From contig MKZN01000011.1 in assembly GCA_001938995.1 (NCBI GenBank), positions 52,325 to 116,324 on the forward strand: a stretch of 64,000 bases of DNA, read 5' to 3'. The position numbers and the translations under genes were made by a program. Position 1 is the first letter of the stretch; every line of letters begins with the position of its first letter. The DNA comes from Bacillus pumilus. GTDB taxonomy: Bacteria > Bacillota > Bacilli > Bacillales > Bacillaceae. Shown piece by piece: positions 7,989 to 14,676 of the stretch. The notes below the pieces were generated by a model. It did not search any database and was not told where the DNA came from. It saw only the letters and a program-made list of their open reading frames with translations.

Positions 7989-8369
7989 TTGAATAGACCT
8001 AGAGTGAATTATAGAAACATCGACAAGATACAAAGTAACCGAATCGCCTCAGGGCTAACCAATTCTGGTGACTTAGCCAAGAAGGTAAGTGGTTCCGGTT
8101 CCCGCTGGTATGCAAAAGGCGATGCAATAAGCAAGATGTTCCTCGTAGAAGCAAAAGACAAGGCTGCCCCTGCAAAGCAACGTACAATCCATAGAGAGGT
8201 TTTTGACAAGCTGCGTCTAGAAGCTATCGGAGAACGGAAAATACCCCTTTATGTTGTTGGGTTCGGAGATGGTCAAGATTTTATGATCCTAAATGATTTG
8301 GATTTTTACGCTTTAATCGAGCGATTGCTGCTGGCTGAAAAGAAAGTTGATGAATTAACAAATCAATAA
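7989..8369 (+). CDS. PD-(D/E)XK-like nuclease, possible resolvase
   Basis: Encodes 126 residues; TTG start. The segment SRWYAKGDAISKMFLVEAKD has the PD-(D/E)XK arrangement: Asp45, then Glu54-Ala-Lys56 on the next strand. A beta strand and helix (KIPLYVVGFGDGQDFMILN) follow. The architecture resembles small archaeal/phage Hjc- or RecU-type resolvases and phage recombination nucleases. Acting downstream of the RecA-like protein, it would cut branched DNA. It is shorter than RecU and the exact family is uncertain. There is a second resolvase candidate (RuvC-like) at 2103, so roles may be divided. Confidence 0.65.
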   Translation: MNRPRVNYRNIDKIQSNRIASGLTNSGDLAKKVSGSGSRWYAKGDAISKMFLVEAKDKAAPAKQRTIHREVFDKLRLEAIGERKIPLYVVGFGDGQDFMILNDLDFYALIERLLLAEKKVDELTNQ

Positions 8370-8401
8370 ATAGATTAATAAATTTATAGATTAGTCTATT
8401 T
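8368..8401 (+). other. AT-rich hairpin after the nuclease gene
   Basis: Arms 8368-8378 and 8391-8401 pair over 11 positions with one G-U. No T-run follows, so it may be a weak terminator or a structured or operator element. It contains a 13-mer, TTAATAAATTTAT (8375-8387), that recurs exactly at 14571-14583. Confidence 0.4.
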
Positions 8402-8444
8402 GCAAATAAATTATTTAATTGATTAAAATACTGGAGGTAAACGC

Positions 8445-8612
8445 ATGATTATTAGAACTTACACTGTTACTGGATACGACAAAGAAGGCCGAGACGTTGA
8501 AGTAAATATTGAGGCTATTTCTGCTAAGTCTGCTATTGAGAAGGCGAAAAAGCTAGATGACGGTAATACGTACAATCGAGCACTTAGAGCTGGTTGTGGC
8601 TGCGGTTCATGA
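8445..8612 (+). CDS. Small hypothetical protein
   Basis: Encodes 55 residues, beginning MIIRTYTVTGYDKEGRDVEV. ATG start behind TGGAGGT with good spacing. A beta hairpin then a helix (AKSAIEKAKKL), ending with a Cys-Gly-Cys-Gly tail. The beta-alpha pattern with AISAKSAIEKAKKL is common in small phage proteins of unknown function. The stop overlaps the next start (ATGA), so the two genes are co-translated. Confidence 0.7.
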   Translation: MIIRTYTVTGYDKEGRDVEVNIEAISAKSAIEKAKKLDDGNTYNRALRAGCGCGS

Positions 8613-8824
8613 AACCTATACCAGGTTATGATGAATGGAAATTTAGCTCTCCAAAGGCACCTGCTGTGATGGGAACTTGCCCGATATGCGAGGAAGCTAT
8701 CACAGAAAATAGCGAGTACTACTCCATTCAAGGATATCATGTGTGTACCGACATATATTGCGTAAATGAAAAATGTAGGGAGCTTATGGAACCAACATTA
8801 GAAATAGCAAAATCTCCACTATAA
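8609..8824 (+). CDS. Small zinc-binding protein
   Basis: Encodes 71 residues from ATG 8609, which overlaps the upstream TGA; an in-frame GTG at 8594 is less likely. Contains CPIC, then CTDIYCVNEKC, giving at least four cysteines plus His (YHVC) for a treble-clef or LIM-like zinc site. Function unknown; one of several cysteine-rich mini-proteins in this arm. Confidence 0.7.
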   Translation: MKPIPGYDEWKFSSPKAPAVMGTCPICEEAITENSEYYSIQGYHVCTDIYCVNEKCRELMEPTLEIAKSPL

Positions 8825-8827
8825 CAA

Positions 8828-8862
8828 AAGGGTGTGTCTAATCGGCGCACCCTTCTTATAAT
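8828..8862 (+). promoter_or_regulatory. Hairpin plus TATAAT box before the VWA gene
   Basis: Arms AAGGGTGTG (8828-8836) and CGCACCCTT (8846-8854) pair, and three bases later comes TATAAT (8857-8862), 26 bases before the ATG at 8889. The hairpin has a poor T-run for a terminator. The combination recurs at other gene boundaries. Confidence 0.5.
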
Positions 8863-8888
8863 GCTTTTGATTGGGAGGTGTGCAGTAA

Positions 8889-9926
8889 ATGACGCAGTTA
8901 AAAACAGTCATGCGTTATATGCGTGAGATTGACGCGACAATTAAAGATTTACGTAAGGGAATGTCTCACGGACATCCGTACTCAGTAGACGCTTTGAGGT
9001 TTTACGTTGATGAGTTAGAAAATATAAGGGACAGCATCATGCAGGCTGATCTAGAGTCAGGGGAGAATTTAGATAGCCTTTTTGTGAAGCTGCGTGAATG
9101 TATCAGAGAATGCGTGCAGCCCTCTTATACAGGAAAGCCGCAGGTACTTCCAAAGCCTAAACCAGACCCTTGGAAGCCACCAGTTACAGTGACGGGAGTC
9201 AACTTAATACTTGTACTGGATACATCTGATTCCATGTTTGAGGCAGGTGGTCTTGAAAAAGGCGGAAGGGTTAGGAAACTATTAGTCGCATTTGCTAATG
9301 AGGTAGAGAGATATGCAAAGATGGCAAAAATACCTTGTAAAGTTTCAATGGTTGCTTACACAGATCCAACAGATAAAAATAAACCACCTCGTAACCGACC
9401 TGTTTTCTGGACTATTGAATTAAACAAGTCAAAAAATATTGCTGATTTGTCTAATGCAATTAGCCGGATCAATCGAGGTAAATGGGCACGTGGATCTTCT
9501 TGGCCAGAGTCAGGAATGACTTGTATCTACAAAACAATAGATAAAGTCATCGATAAGTCCATTGTTAATGGTAAGCCTGTGGAGAACAGCCTTGTCTTAG
9601 TATCGGATGAAAGACAGAAATTAAAAGGTGGTAACGCCCCTCCTCACCCACTTTACCCAAATGAGGTTACGTTCAAGATGCTAGAAGCAAAGTTGGATAA
9701 ATTGAAAGTTTTTAACCGGTACGCTTTGATTCCAATGAAAATAGGTTATACTACCCTCCCTTCTATCTGGCACAAGGGGAAAAAAGGAACTTTAAAATCT
9801 CAGTGGAACAAAGACGTTCGAAAATTGTTCCGTCAGTCTAGGGAATATTGGAATGCTAAAACATTAAAAGATGTGGATGATTGGGTGAAGTGGACGCTTG
9901 ACCCAACAAAAGCCCCTAAAAAGTGA
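8889..9926 (+). CDS. von Willebrand factor A domain protein
   Basis: Encodes 345 residues; ATG behind GGGAGG. Residues 1-78 are a helical domain. A Pro/Lys linker (KPQVLPKPKPDPWKPP) precedes a VWA domain from about 102 to 290. The MIDAS is complete: DTSDS at 111-115, the Thr in AYTD, and the Asp in VSDE. VWA domains bind protein partners through a divalent metal. No transmembrane segment, so it is cytoplasmic or virion-internal. The following gene shares a similar N-terminal helical domain, so the two products probably pair. Function unknown; VWA proteins occur in phages as accessory or host-interaction factors. Confidence 0.8.
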   Translation: MTQLKTVMRYMREIDATIKDLRKGMSHGHPYSVDALRFYVDELENIRDSIMQADLESGENLDSLFVKLRECIRECVQPSYTGKPQVLPKPKPDPWKPPVTVTGVNLILVLDTSDSMFEAGGLEKGGRVRKLLVAFANEVERYAKMAKIPCKVSMVAYTDPTDKNKPPRNRPVFWTIELNKSKNIADLSNAISRINRGKWARGSSWPESGMTCIYKTIDKVIDKSIVNGKPVENSLVLVSDERQKLKGGNAPPHPLYPNEVTFKMLEAKLDKLKVFNRYALIPMKIGYTTLPSIWHKGKKGTLKSQWNKDVRKLFRQSREYWNAKTLKDVDDWVKWTLDPTKAPKK

Positions 9927-9935
9927 GGTGTCATT

Positions 9936-10673
9936 ATGGGTGTGAAATTTGGTGACCTGTACGAAGAAATGGTGGCCCTTGAAGAAGCTATAAGCAGGAT
10001 GCGTGTGGATATTGAAAACGCTGATTGCGACTCTGTAACTAAGTGCCGGCTAAGGATTGAAGTGGAATATTTGGAGCAGCAGGCGTATGAATTAAGCCGC
10101 ACTAACTTCAGCTTCGACAATCTGAATTTCGTTACGGTTATGGAGTCAATTGAACGTTGCATGCATTGTATCGACTTTGAAGGTGATTTTAGTGACTTGG
10201 CACCTAAACCAATTGCTGTTGCTAGTTCGTGCGGTGGGAAAAAGACTCGCCTATCGTTAACAGATGTAGAATCACTCTCCGTGTATGAAGTTACAGGTGG
10301 AAAGGCAACAAAGCATGAGTTTGTACGAAGCGCTATGCCGTATACATTCGAGACTACTGCTGGCGAAAAGTATGTAGTCACATATGATTCATTACGTAAA
10401 GGGTTCTCAGTTAAAGGGTTCTACACCAAAAAAGATAAATCGGTTTACCTTTACGGGAATATCAGCAAAGTGGTTGCAAAGTTATCGGAGCCCGCTTCAA
10501 AGAAGTATAAAAAAGATTCAGTGCAGGCGTGTAAGGTCCTTCTAACAACGCCAACCCCTATGCGAAGCAGCCGGCCATTATCTAATGCAGTAAATAGTAG
10601 CAGTACTTCCTCACCTAGCGTTGCCAAGACCTCCGAAACTGAGGTTGAAATGGTCTTCCAGGTATATGTATAA
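9936..10673 (+). CDS. Hypothetical partner of the VWA protein
   Basis: Encodes 245 residues; ATG behind GAGGTG. The first ~80 residues show the same helix pattern as the VWA protein (compare LRFYVDELENIRDSI there with LRIEVEYLEQQAYEL here, and LRECIRECV with IERCMHCID). A beta-rich middle (~100-180) contains YVVTYDSLRKGFSVKGFY, and the C-terminus (~205-235) is a Ser/Thr-rich disordered stretch. Only nine bases separate it from the VWA gene. No known family; I infer a two-protein module. Confidence 0.7.
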   Translation: MGVKFGDLYEEMVALEEAISRMRVDIENADCDSVTKCRLRIEVEYLEQQAYELSRTNFSFDNLNFVTVMESIERCMHCIDFEGDFSDLAPKPIAVASSCGGKKTRLSLTDVESLSVYEVTGGKATKHEFVRSAMPYTFETTAGEKYVVTYDSLRKGFSVKGFYTKKDKSVYLYGNISKVVAKLSEPASKKYKKDSVQACKVLLTTPTPMRSSRPLSNAVNSSSTSSPSVAKTSETEVEMVFQVYV

Positions 10674-10701
10674 AAATCAATTATTCCACTAGGAGGGTAA
10701 T

Positions 10702-11529
10702 ATGGTTAGTAAATCAATTGGAACCCTAGAACTTAATAAAATCCACAACACTGATTGCTTAGTAGGTCTAGCAGAACTACCTGACAACTGTGTTGATTTG
10801 ACTGTGACATCCCCGCCATATGATGATCTTCGGAAATATCACGGGCATTCTTTTGATTTTGAGCGGGTGGCAAAAGAACTCTTCCGTGTTACAAAAGAAG
10901 GTGGAGTAGTTGTATGGGTAGTAGGTGATAAGGTACACAAAGGATCTGAAACAGGAACATCATTTAAACAAGCCTTATTCTTTATGGAACAAGGTTTCAA
11001 CTTACATGACACTATGCTTTATGAAAAAGACAGCATCAGCTTCCCAGAGAAGACTAGATATTATCAAATATTTGAGTATATGTTCATTTTCTCTAAAGGT
11101 AAACCAAAGACAATCAACCTATTGGCTGATAGGAAGAATAAATGCTTTAATGGCAAAAAACATATAAAGGGTAGGTTTCGTACTATTGATGGGGAGCAAG
11201 TTGAGCACAGAAAACAAAACTTGCTTAAGGAATATGGTGTTAGATTTAATATTTGGCGCATCCCTAACGGGCATCAGAAAAGCACCTTAGATACCATTGC
11301 ATACAAGCACCCAGCGATTTTCCCTGAGAAATTAGCAAACGACCATATCTTGTCATGGTCAAAAGAAAATGATGTTGTTTTAGATCCTTTTATGGGCTCT
11401 GGAACTACTGCTAAAATGGCAAGTTTGAATAATAGAGAATGGATAGGCTTTGAAATTGCTAAAGAATATGTAGATATTGCAAATGCCAGGCTAAATACCA
11501 TTAATGCGAAACCCCGTCAGCTATCTTGA
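10702..11529 (+). CDS. DNA methyltransferase (N4-cytosine or N6-adenine)
   Basis: Encodes 275 residues; ATG behind AGGAGG. Contains catalytic TSPPYDD (residues 36-42) near the N-terminus and the AdoMet-binding motif LDPFMGSGTT late in the protein, an order typical of the beta class. TSPPY is commonest in N4-cytosine enzymes but also occurs in N6-adenine enzymes. It has the usual D21-like ribosomal-DNA-MTase signature NREWIGFEIAKEYVDIANAR at the end. No restriction endonuclease partner is next to it, so an orphan methylase protecting phage DNA or marking regulatory sites is likely. A terminator overlaps its stop codon. Confidence 0.9.
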   Translation: MVSKSIGTLELNKIHNTDCLVGLAELPDNCVDLTVTSPPYDDLRKYHGHSFDFERVAKELFRVTKEGGVVVWVVGDKVHKGSETGTSFKQALFFMEQGFNLHDTMLYEKDSISFPEKTRYYQIFEYMFIFSKGKPKTINLLADRKNKCFNGKKHIKGRFRTIDGEQVEHRKQNLLKEYGVRFNIWRIPNGHQKSTLDTIAYKHPAIFPEKLANDHILSWSKENDVVLDPFMGSGTTAKMASLNNREWIGFEIAKEYVDIANARLNTINAKPRQLS

Positions 11530-11537
11530 CGGGGTTT
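11509..11537 (+). terminator. Rho-independent terminator overlapping the methylase stop
   Basis: Perfect 11-bp arms, AAACCCCGTCA (11509-11519) and TGACGGGGTTT (11527-11537), followed by T. The TGA stop at 11527-11529 lies in the right arm. Confidence 0.9.
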
Positions 11538-11538
11538 T

Positions 11539-11672
11539 TGTATACATAAAAATAATTGAATACAAAAATAGACAAAAACCGCAATAATTCCTGTATTAAT
11601 AAGGGTTTAAATCTGTATACAACTTATTGACAATGTACGTACAAAGTGATAGATTTAGTTATGTTGAATACA
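11539..11672 (+). repeat. Iteron cluster upstream of the actin-like gene (candidate alp7C centromere/operator)
   Basis: TGWATACA octamers occur at 11539 (TGTATACA), 11557 (TGAATACA), 11614 (TGTATACA) and 11665 (TGAATACA), with degenerate members at 11592 (TGTATTAA) and 11634 (TGTACGTACA). Spacing is uneven (18-35 bases). In ParMRC and Alp7 systems the adaptor protein binds repeats directly upstream of the actin gene, serving as both centromere and operator. Position and repetition match that arrangement; binding is inferred. Confidence 0.6.
11627..11655 (+). promoter_or_regulatory. Promoter of the segregation operon
   Basis: TTGACA (11627-11632), 17-base spacer, TAGATT (11650-11655). The palindromic repeat TGTACGTACA lies in the spacer and another repeat lies just downstream, so adaptor binding would block the promoter, consistent with autoregulation. 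Confidence 0.65.
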
Positions 11673-11688
11673 GAAAGGGGCTATTTAG

Positions 11689-12852
11689 GTGAAAATAACA
11701 AGATTTAACTCGGACATGGGTAATTCCATGTACATGAACTACATTAATGGAGTGTTTTTTGAGATACCAACAAACGTTGTAGAGCTTTCTAAGGCAGAAT
11801 CAGAGGAAGTTTTCACTAACTCAATCGATGATCCAAAGGACCTGATTGACAGACTATTGATTTCAACCGAGATCGATGGTGAAGAGAAGTTTTATTTAGT
11901 AGGAGAAATCGCCAACAACCACATATTTGGAAATCGCCATATTAATAAATTACACAATAAAGTGACATCTCCTATCCCACTAGTCATGTTTTTGGCTGCA
12001 ACTGCTTTCTTTAAAAAGCTGAATGAAGAAGATGATGATACTAACGAAGTACACATTGAACTTTTCCAAACAATGCTGCCTATTTGGTTGTTGAAAAAGT
12101 TGAATAAGTTTAGTGAGATGCAAGATTTAATGTCACAGCGTTTTAAGGGTACTCACACAGTCAAAATTTTGACTCTAGGGATGGAGAGTGAAATCACCAT
12201 TACAGTGGAAGAGGCTCTATGCAGAATTGAATCTGAAGTCGCACGAATGGGTATCAAAAAGGGACTAGACTTGGCTGATAAAAAAGAAGCCAAAAAGTAT
12301 GATGAACATTACACGGTTATTTTCGATATGGGTGGCGGGACAGATGACGCAGTATTGCTCCCTCCTGGCCTTAAGTCTCCAACAAGTAAGGACTCATTTA
12401 TCCCATTTACGGACTATTCATATCTGCAACATCTAGAGGAGCTGCGGAAATCAAAATTAGCTGAGCACTTCAGTGATTTAAGAAGTTTGGATAAATTCAT
12501 ATACAGCTATAGTAAAAAAGAAAAAATGGAGTTAATAAATGGGGTTACAGGTGAGGCGACGGACCTTACTGATGTCATAAAAGCTTCACTGAAAGATTAT
12601 GCAAAGATTAAAATAACGCAAGCTATCGAAGCATTCCCTATACCTAAAGGGACATTCTACAAGTACCTTTATATCGGGGGAGTAGCTGAAATCCTGCAGC
12701 CTTATATAGAAGAAGTCGCAATTGAGATGTTTGGTAAAGACTTGGCTTCTGCCAATCACATCGTCCCACCAAATGCAAGAACCCTAAACATTGATGGCTT
12801 AGAAATCATAAGCCGTGACATTGAACAGAAAAGACTGAATGCTTCTAAATGA
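11689..12852 (+). CDS. alp7A: Alp7A-like actin segregation filament protein
   Basis: Encodes 387 residues; GTG start behind AAAGGGG. The N-terminus (NSDMGNSMYMNYINGVFFEIPTNVVELSK in outline) and central blocks such as FQTMLPIWLLKKL closely follow, from memory, Alp7A of Bacillus plasmid pLS20. The actin-type phosphate motif VIFDMGGGTDD is at 210-220 and an adenosine-site motif YLYIGGVAE near 325. Alp7A polymerises with ATP into dynamic filaments that push replicated plasmids apart, using adaptor Alp7R bound at alp7C. It is first in an operon with three overlapping small genes, behind a repeat cluster. Alternative roles known for phage actins, such as positioning DNA in the cell, remain possible. 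Confidence 0.9.
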   Translation: MKITRFNSDMGNSMYMNYINGVFFEIPTNVVELSKAESEEVFTNSIDDPKDLIDRLLISTEIDGEEKFYLVGEIANNHIFGNRHINKLHNKVTSPIPLVMFLAATAFFKKLNEEDDDTNEVHIELFQTMLPIWLLKKLNKFSEMQDLMSQRFKGTHTVKILTLGMESEITITVEEALCRIESEVARMGIKKGLDLADKKEAKKYDEHYTVIFDMGGGTDDAVLLPPGLKSPTSKDSFIPFTDYSYLQHLEELRKSKLAEHFSDLRSLDKFIYSYSKKEKMELINGVTGEATDLTDVIKASLKDYAKIKITQAIEAFPIPKGTFYKYLYIGGVAEILQPYIEEVAIEMFGKDLASANHIVPPNARTLNIDGLEIISRDIEQKRLNASK

Positions 12853-13052
12853 TGCGTTCAGTAAAAGAAGTTCGTTCTGCATTGCGGGATGTTATGCAAG
12901 GATTTTATGATCTAATAACACAACATGCCTCAGGAAAAATAGAAAAGGCTGTCTACTTAAATAAAATGGATTTACTGAGTGAAAGATACTTTACCTTGAA
13001 ATGGGTCCTGTGTGAGCTGGACACATTAGGTAACCTAGGAGAGGGTGTTTAA
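12849..13052 (+). CDS. Small helical protein in the segregation operon
   Basis: Encodes 67 residues; ATG overlaps the actin stop (ATGA), with a second ATG three bases later. All-helical, mixed charge (VRSALRDVMQGFYDLI). No family recognised. Translational coupling to the actin gene suggests an accessory or regulatory function for the filament system. Confidence 0.6.
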   Translation: MMRSVKEVRSALRDVMQGFYDLITQHASGKIEKAVYLNKMDLLSERYFTLKWVLCELDTLGNLGEGV

Positions 13053-13536
13053 ACTGTTATATAACCAAGTAGCAGATAATCTAAGAATATTACACGAATA
13101 CGGCTGGGTGAAGGTTAAGTCTTCATTAGCCTATGAAAAAGAGCGAAATGTTGATGGATTTATCAAAACAGATGTAATGGATGAGAATATCCTAAGGTTC
13201 ATATTACCCGCCAACCCTAAGAATTTAAGGGGCATTCTAGAGCATACTATGGTGTGGGGTTCAACTCCACTGCCATCCGATCCAGTGGAACTTAGGAACT
13301 TAGGTGAAATTTTAGAGGATATCGATAAAGGAGAAATTCCTTCAAGAGCTGAGTGTTATTGGGCACTTAAAGCATTTCGATTTATGTATGGTTGGACTAA
13401 TGACATGTTAGTACGAGAAATGGAACTTAACACCACATCGGACAGAGCACTTCAGGGTACTAAGGAATATCTCAGAACCTCCCTGCTTGCGGGCGCATTG
13501 GAAAGGCGGCCAGATGCATGGCTAAAGAAAAAGTAA
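13045..13536 (+). CDS. Hypothetical protein in the segregation operon
   Basis: Encodes 163 residues; GTG start behind GGAGAGG, overlapping the previous gene by eight bases. The second half is helical and could be a winged-helix or HTH type (PSRAECYWALKAFRFMYGW ... VREMELNTTSDRALQGTKEY). It ends with Lys-rich DAWLKKK and overlaps the next gene by 19 bases. No family recognised. A DNA-binding role in the operon is plausible but unproved. Confidence 0.6.
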   Translation: MFKLLYNQVADNLRILHEYGWVKVKSSLAYEKERNVDGFIKTDVMDENILRFILPANPKNLRGILEHTMVWGSTPLPSDPVELRNLGEILEDIDKGEIPSRAECYWALKAFRFMYGWTNDMLVREMELNTTSDRALQGTKEYLRTSLLAGALERRPDAWLKKK

Positions 13537-13916
13537 ACAGCAGTAAGAAAAGAAAGCACGCTGTATTTAATCTCCGTACCTCCTCCCTATCTGAAGAGGT
13601 ATACAAGCATGTCGAGGCGGAAATGGAAGGAAAGACTTTTATCTCATACGTGCTTCCCTTAATTGAAAGGGACATGCAGGCACGCAAAGGTCTAGTGGAC
13701 CCAGAGATTCGAAGGGAATTAGACGAGATGCGTTCAGAGCTCAGTTCACTTCGAGAACTCACAAAAGACATTCTCAGTGTACTGAAGTCAGGTCAGGTAG
13801 ATATCAACCTGGTTGACGCAGAAAACGAACCAGTAAATAAAAAAGAAGTCATTAAGGACTTCTCTGACATTGAAATAAGAGGCAGTATTGAAGAAAACTA
13901 CGATATTGATTTTTAA
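13518..13916 (+). CDS. Candidate Alp7R/ParR-like DNA-binding adaptor
   Basis: Encodes 132 residues; ATG inside the end of the previous gene. The first 17 residues are very basic (MAKEKVNSSKKRKHAVF), followed by a strand-helix-helix pattern of the ribbon-helix-helix type (AVFNLRTSSLSEEVYKHVEA). The middle is a coiled coil (EIRRELDEMRSELSSLRELT) and the C-terminus is acidic. Size and layout (N-terminal DNA-binding RHH, flexible acidic tail that contacts the filament) fit ParR/Alp7R adaptors, and it is in the same operon as the actin. Assignment is by context and shape, not by direct similarity. Confidence 0.6.
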   Translation: MAKEKVNSSKKRKHAVFNLRTSSLSEEVYKHVEAEMEGKTFISYVLPLIERDMQARKGLVDPEIRRELDEMRSELSSLRELTKDILSVLKSGQVDINLVDAENEPVNKKEVIKDFSDIEIRGSIEENYDIDF

Positions 13917-13988
13917 GCCTTTTGACCGTTTAAAAAGCTGTTAAATTGACCATCCTTCTTGTATAAGGGCTAGAGGAGGATGTCTCAA

Positions 13989-14114
13989 TTGAAATGTAAA
14001 CATTGCGATAAAAAGGTTAGAGTATCTGCTGCCAAACATAAAGATAATGGCCGTCTTTGTTCCAGGTGCCTAAAAGTCTGGAAGAAGATAGGTAAGACTT
14101 GGGGAACGTGTTAA
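13989..14114 (+). CDS. 41-residue zinc-ribbon protein
   Basis: TTG start nine bases after AGAGGAGG; an ATG directly abutting the ribosome site is too close. The product has CKHC near residue 3 and CSRC near residue 24 between basic stretches, ending KTWGTC. Four cysteines in two CxxC pairs and a high lysine content suggest a nucleic-acid-binding mini zinc finger. Its stop overlaps that of the convergent RHH gene by four bases (TTAA). A TATAAG box at 13962 precedes it. Confidence 0.6.
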   Translation: MKCKHCDKKVRVSAAKHKDNGRLCSRCLKVWKKIGKTWGTC

Positions 14115-14377
14115 CTATAGTGCACGTTCCCATTTGATTTTACGACAATTATTCTATATGCTTCATCCTTGTTGTACTTAGTTTGGAACCAATTAACTAC
14201 GCTCTCATTATTTAATGCTATCTCTAATATTTCTGCCGCCAGTGGAGTCTTATCTTTATCACAAGCAATGGCTAACTTCTTCAATTTGTCATGGACTTCT
14301 TTAGGTAGGGCAGCATTGACTCTAATTTTTTTATCTGACCTTTCTTTTCTACTTACTTCAGAAACTTTTCTTTTCAT
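14111..14377 (-). CDS. Ribbon-helix-helix transcriptional regulator
   Basis: Encodes 88 residues. After a basic tail come DKKIRVNAALPKEVHDKLKK and AAEILEIALNN, the strand-helix-helix pattern of CopG/Arc-type repressors in which the dimer's beta ribbon enters the major groove. The C-terminus is beta-rich. It is transcribed opposite to its neighbours with inverted repeats (14435-14492) upstream, typical of an autoregulated RHH gene. Possible roles are lysogeny repressor, plasmid copy or partition control, or antitoxin-like protein; no toxin is adjacent. Confidence 0.75.
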   Translation of the reverse strand: MKRKVSEVSRKERSDKKIRVNAALPKEVHDKLKKLAIACDKDKTPLAAEILEIALNNESVVNWFQTKYNKDEAYRIIVVKSNGNVHYS

Positions 14378-14676
14378 AACTCTCTTCCCCTCTCTCTTCT
14401 TTAACTTTTGATTTTACTCCCAAATAACTCACTAAATGATTTAATGCTTAAATCATTAAACCTGTAACTAATTTACGCGTTTAATGATTTAATTATGCCT
14501 ATTTATGTGGCAGGAGCCTCCCTCCGCCCGATTTTTTGGTGTCGCTTCAATAAATTAATATAAAAATATATTAATAAATTTATGTATTAATATATTTGTT
14601 GATTTAACAGGTTTGCAACTGTCCCAATGTACCCTCCACTACTTATAGGCAACCAACTAAAGAGAGGGGTTATTAA
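14378..14676. promoter_or_regulatory. 299-base divergent intergenic regulatory region
   Basis: Lies between the minus-strand RHH gene and the plus-strand kinase. It holds AATGATTTAA three times: 14435-14444, inverted at 14448-14457 with a three-base gap, and 14483-14492, a likely RHH operator. A second AT-rich part at 14551-14597 has TTAATATA/TATATTAA inverted repeats. A leader follows with TGCAACT (14614), CCCTCCACTA and TTATAG (14643-14648), then the GAGAGGGG ribosome site for 14677. I see no gene in it. Confidence 0.6.

Noticed and set aside
8368..8440. AT-rich region considered as a replication origin
   Set aside because: There are no iterons and no initiator gene nearby; AT-richness and one hairpin are not enough.
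9833..10381. 182-codon minus-strand open frame
   Set aside because: Lies opposite the VWA gene end and its partner, which have good ribosome sites and sensible domains; the antisense product has no recognisable pattern.
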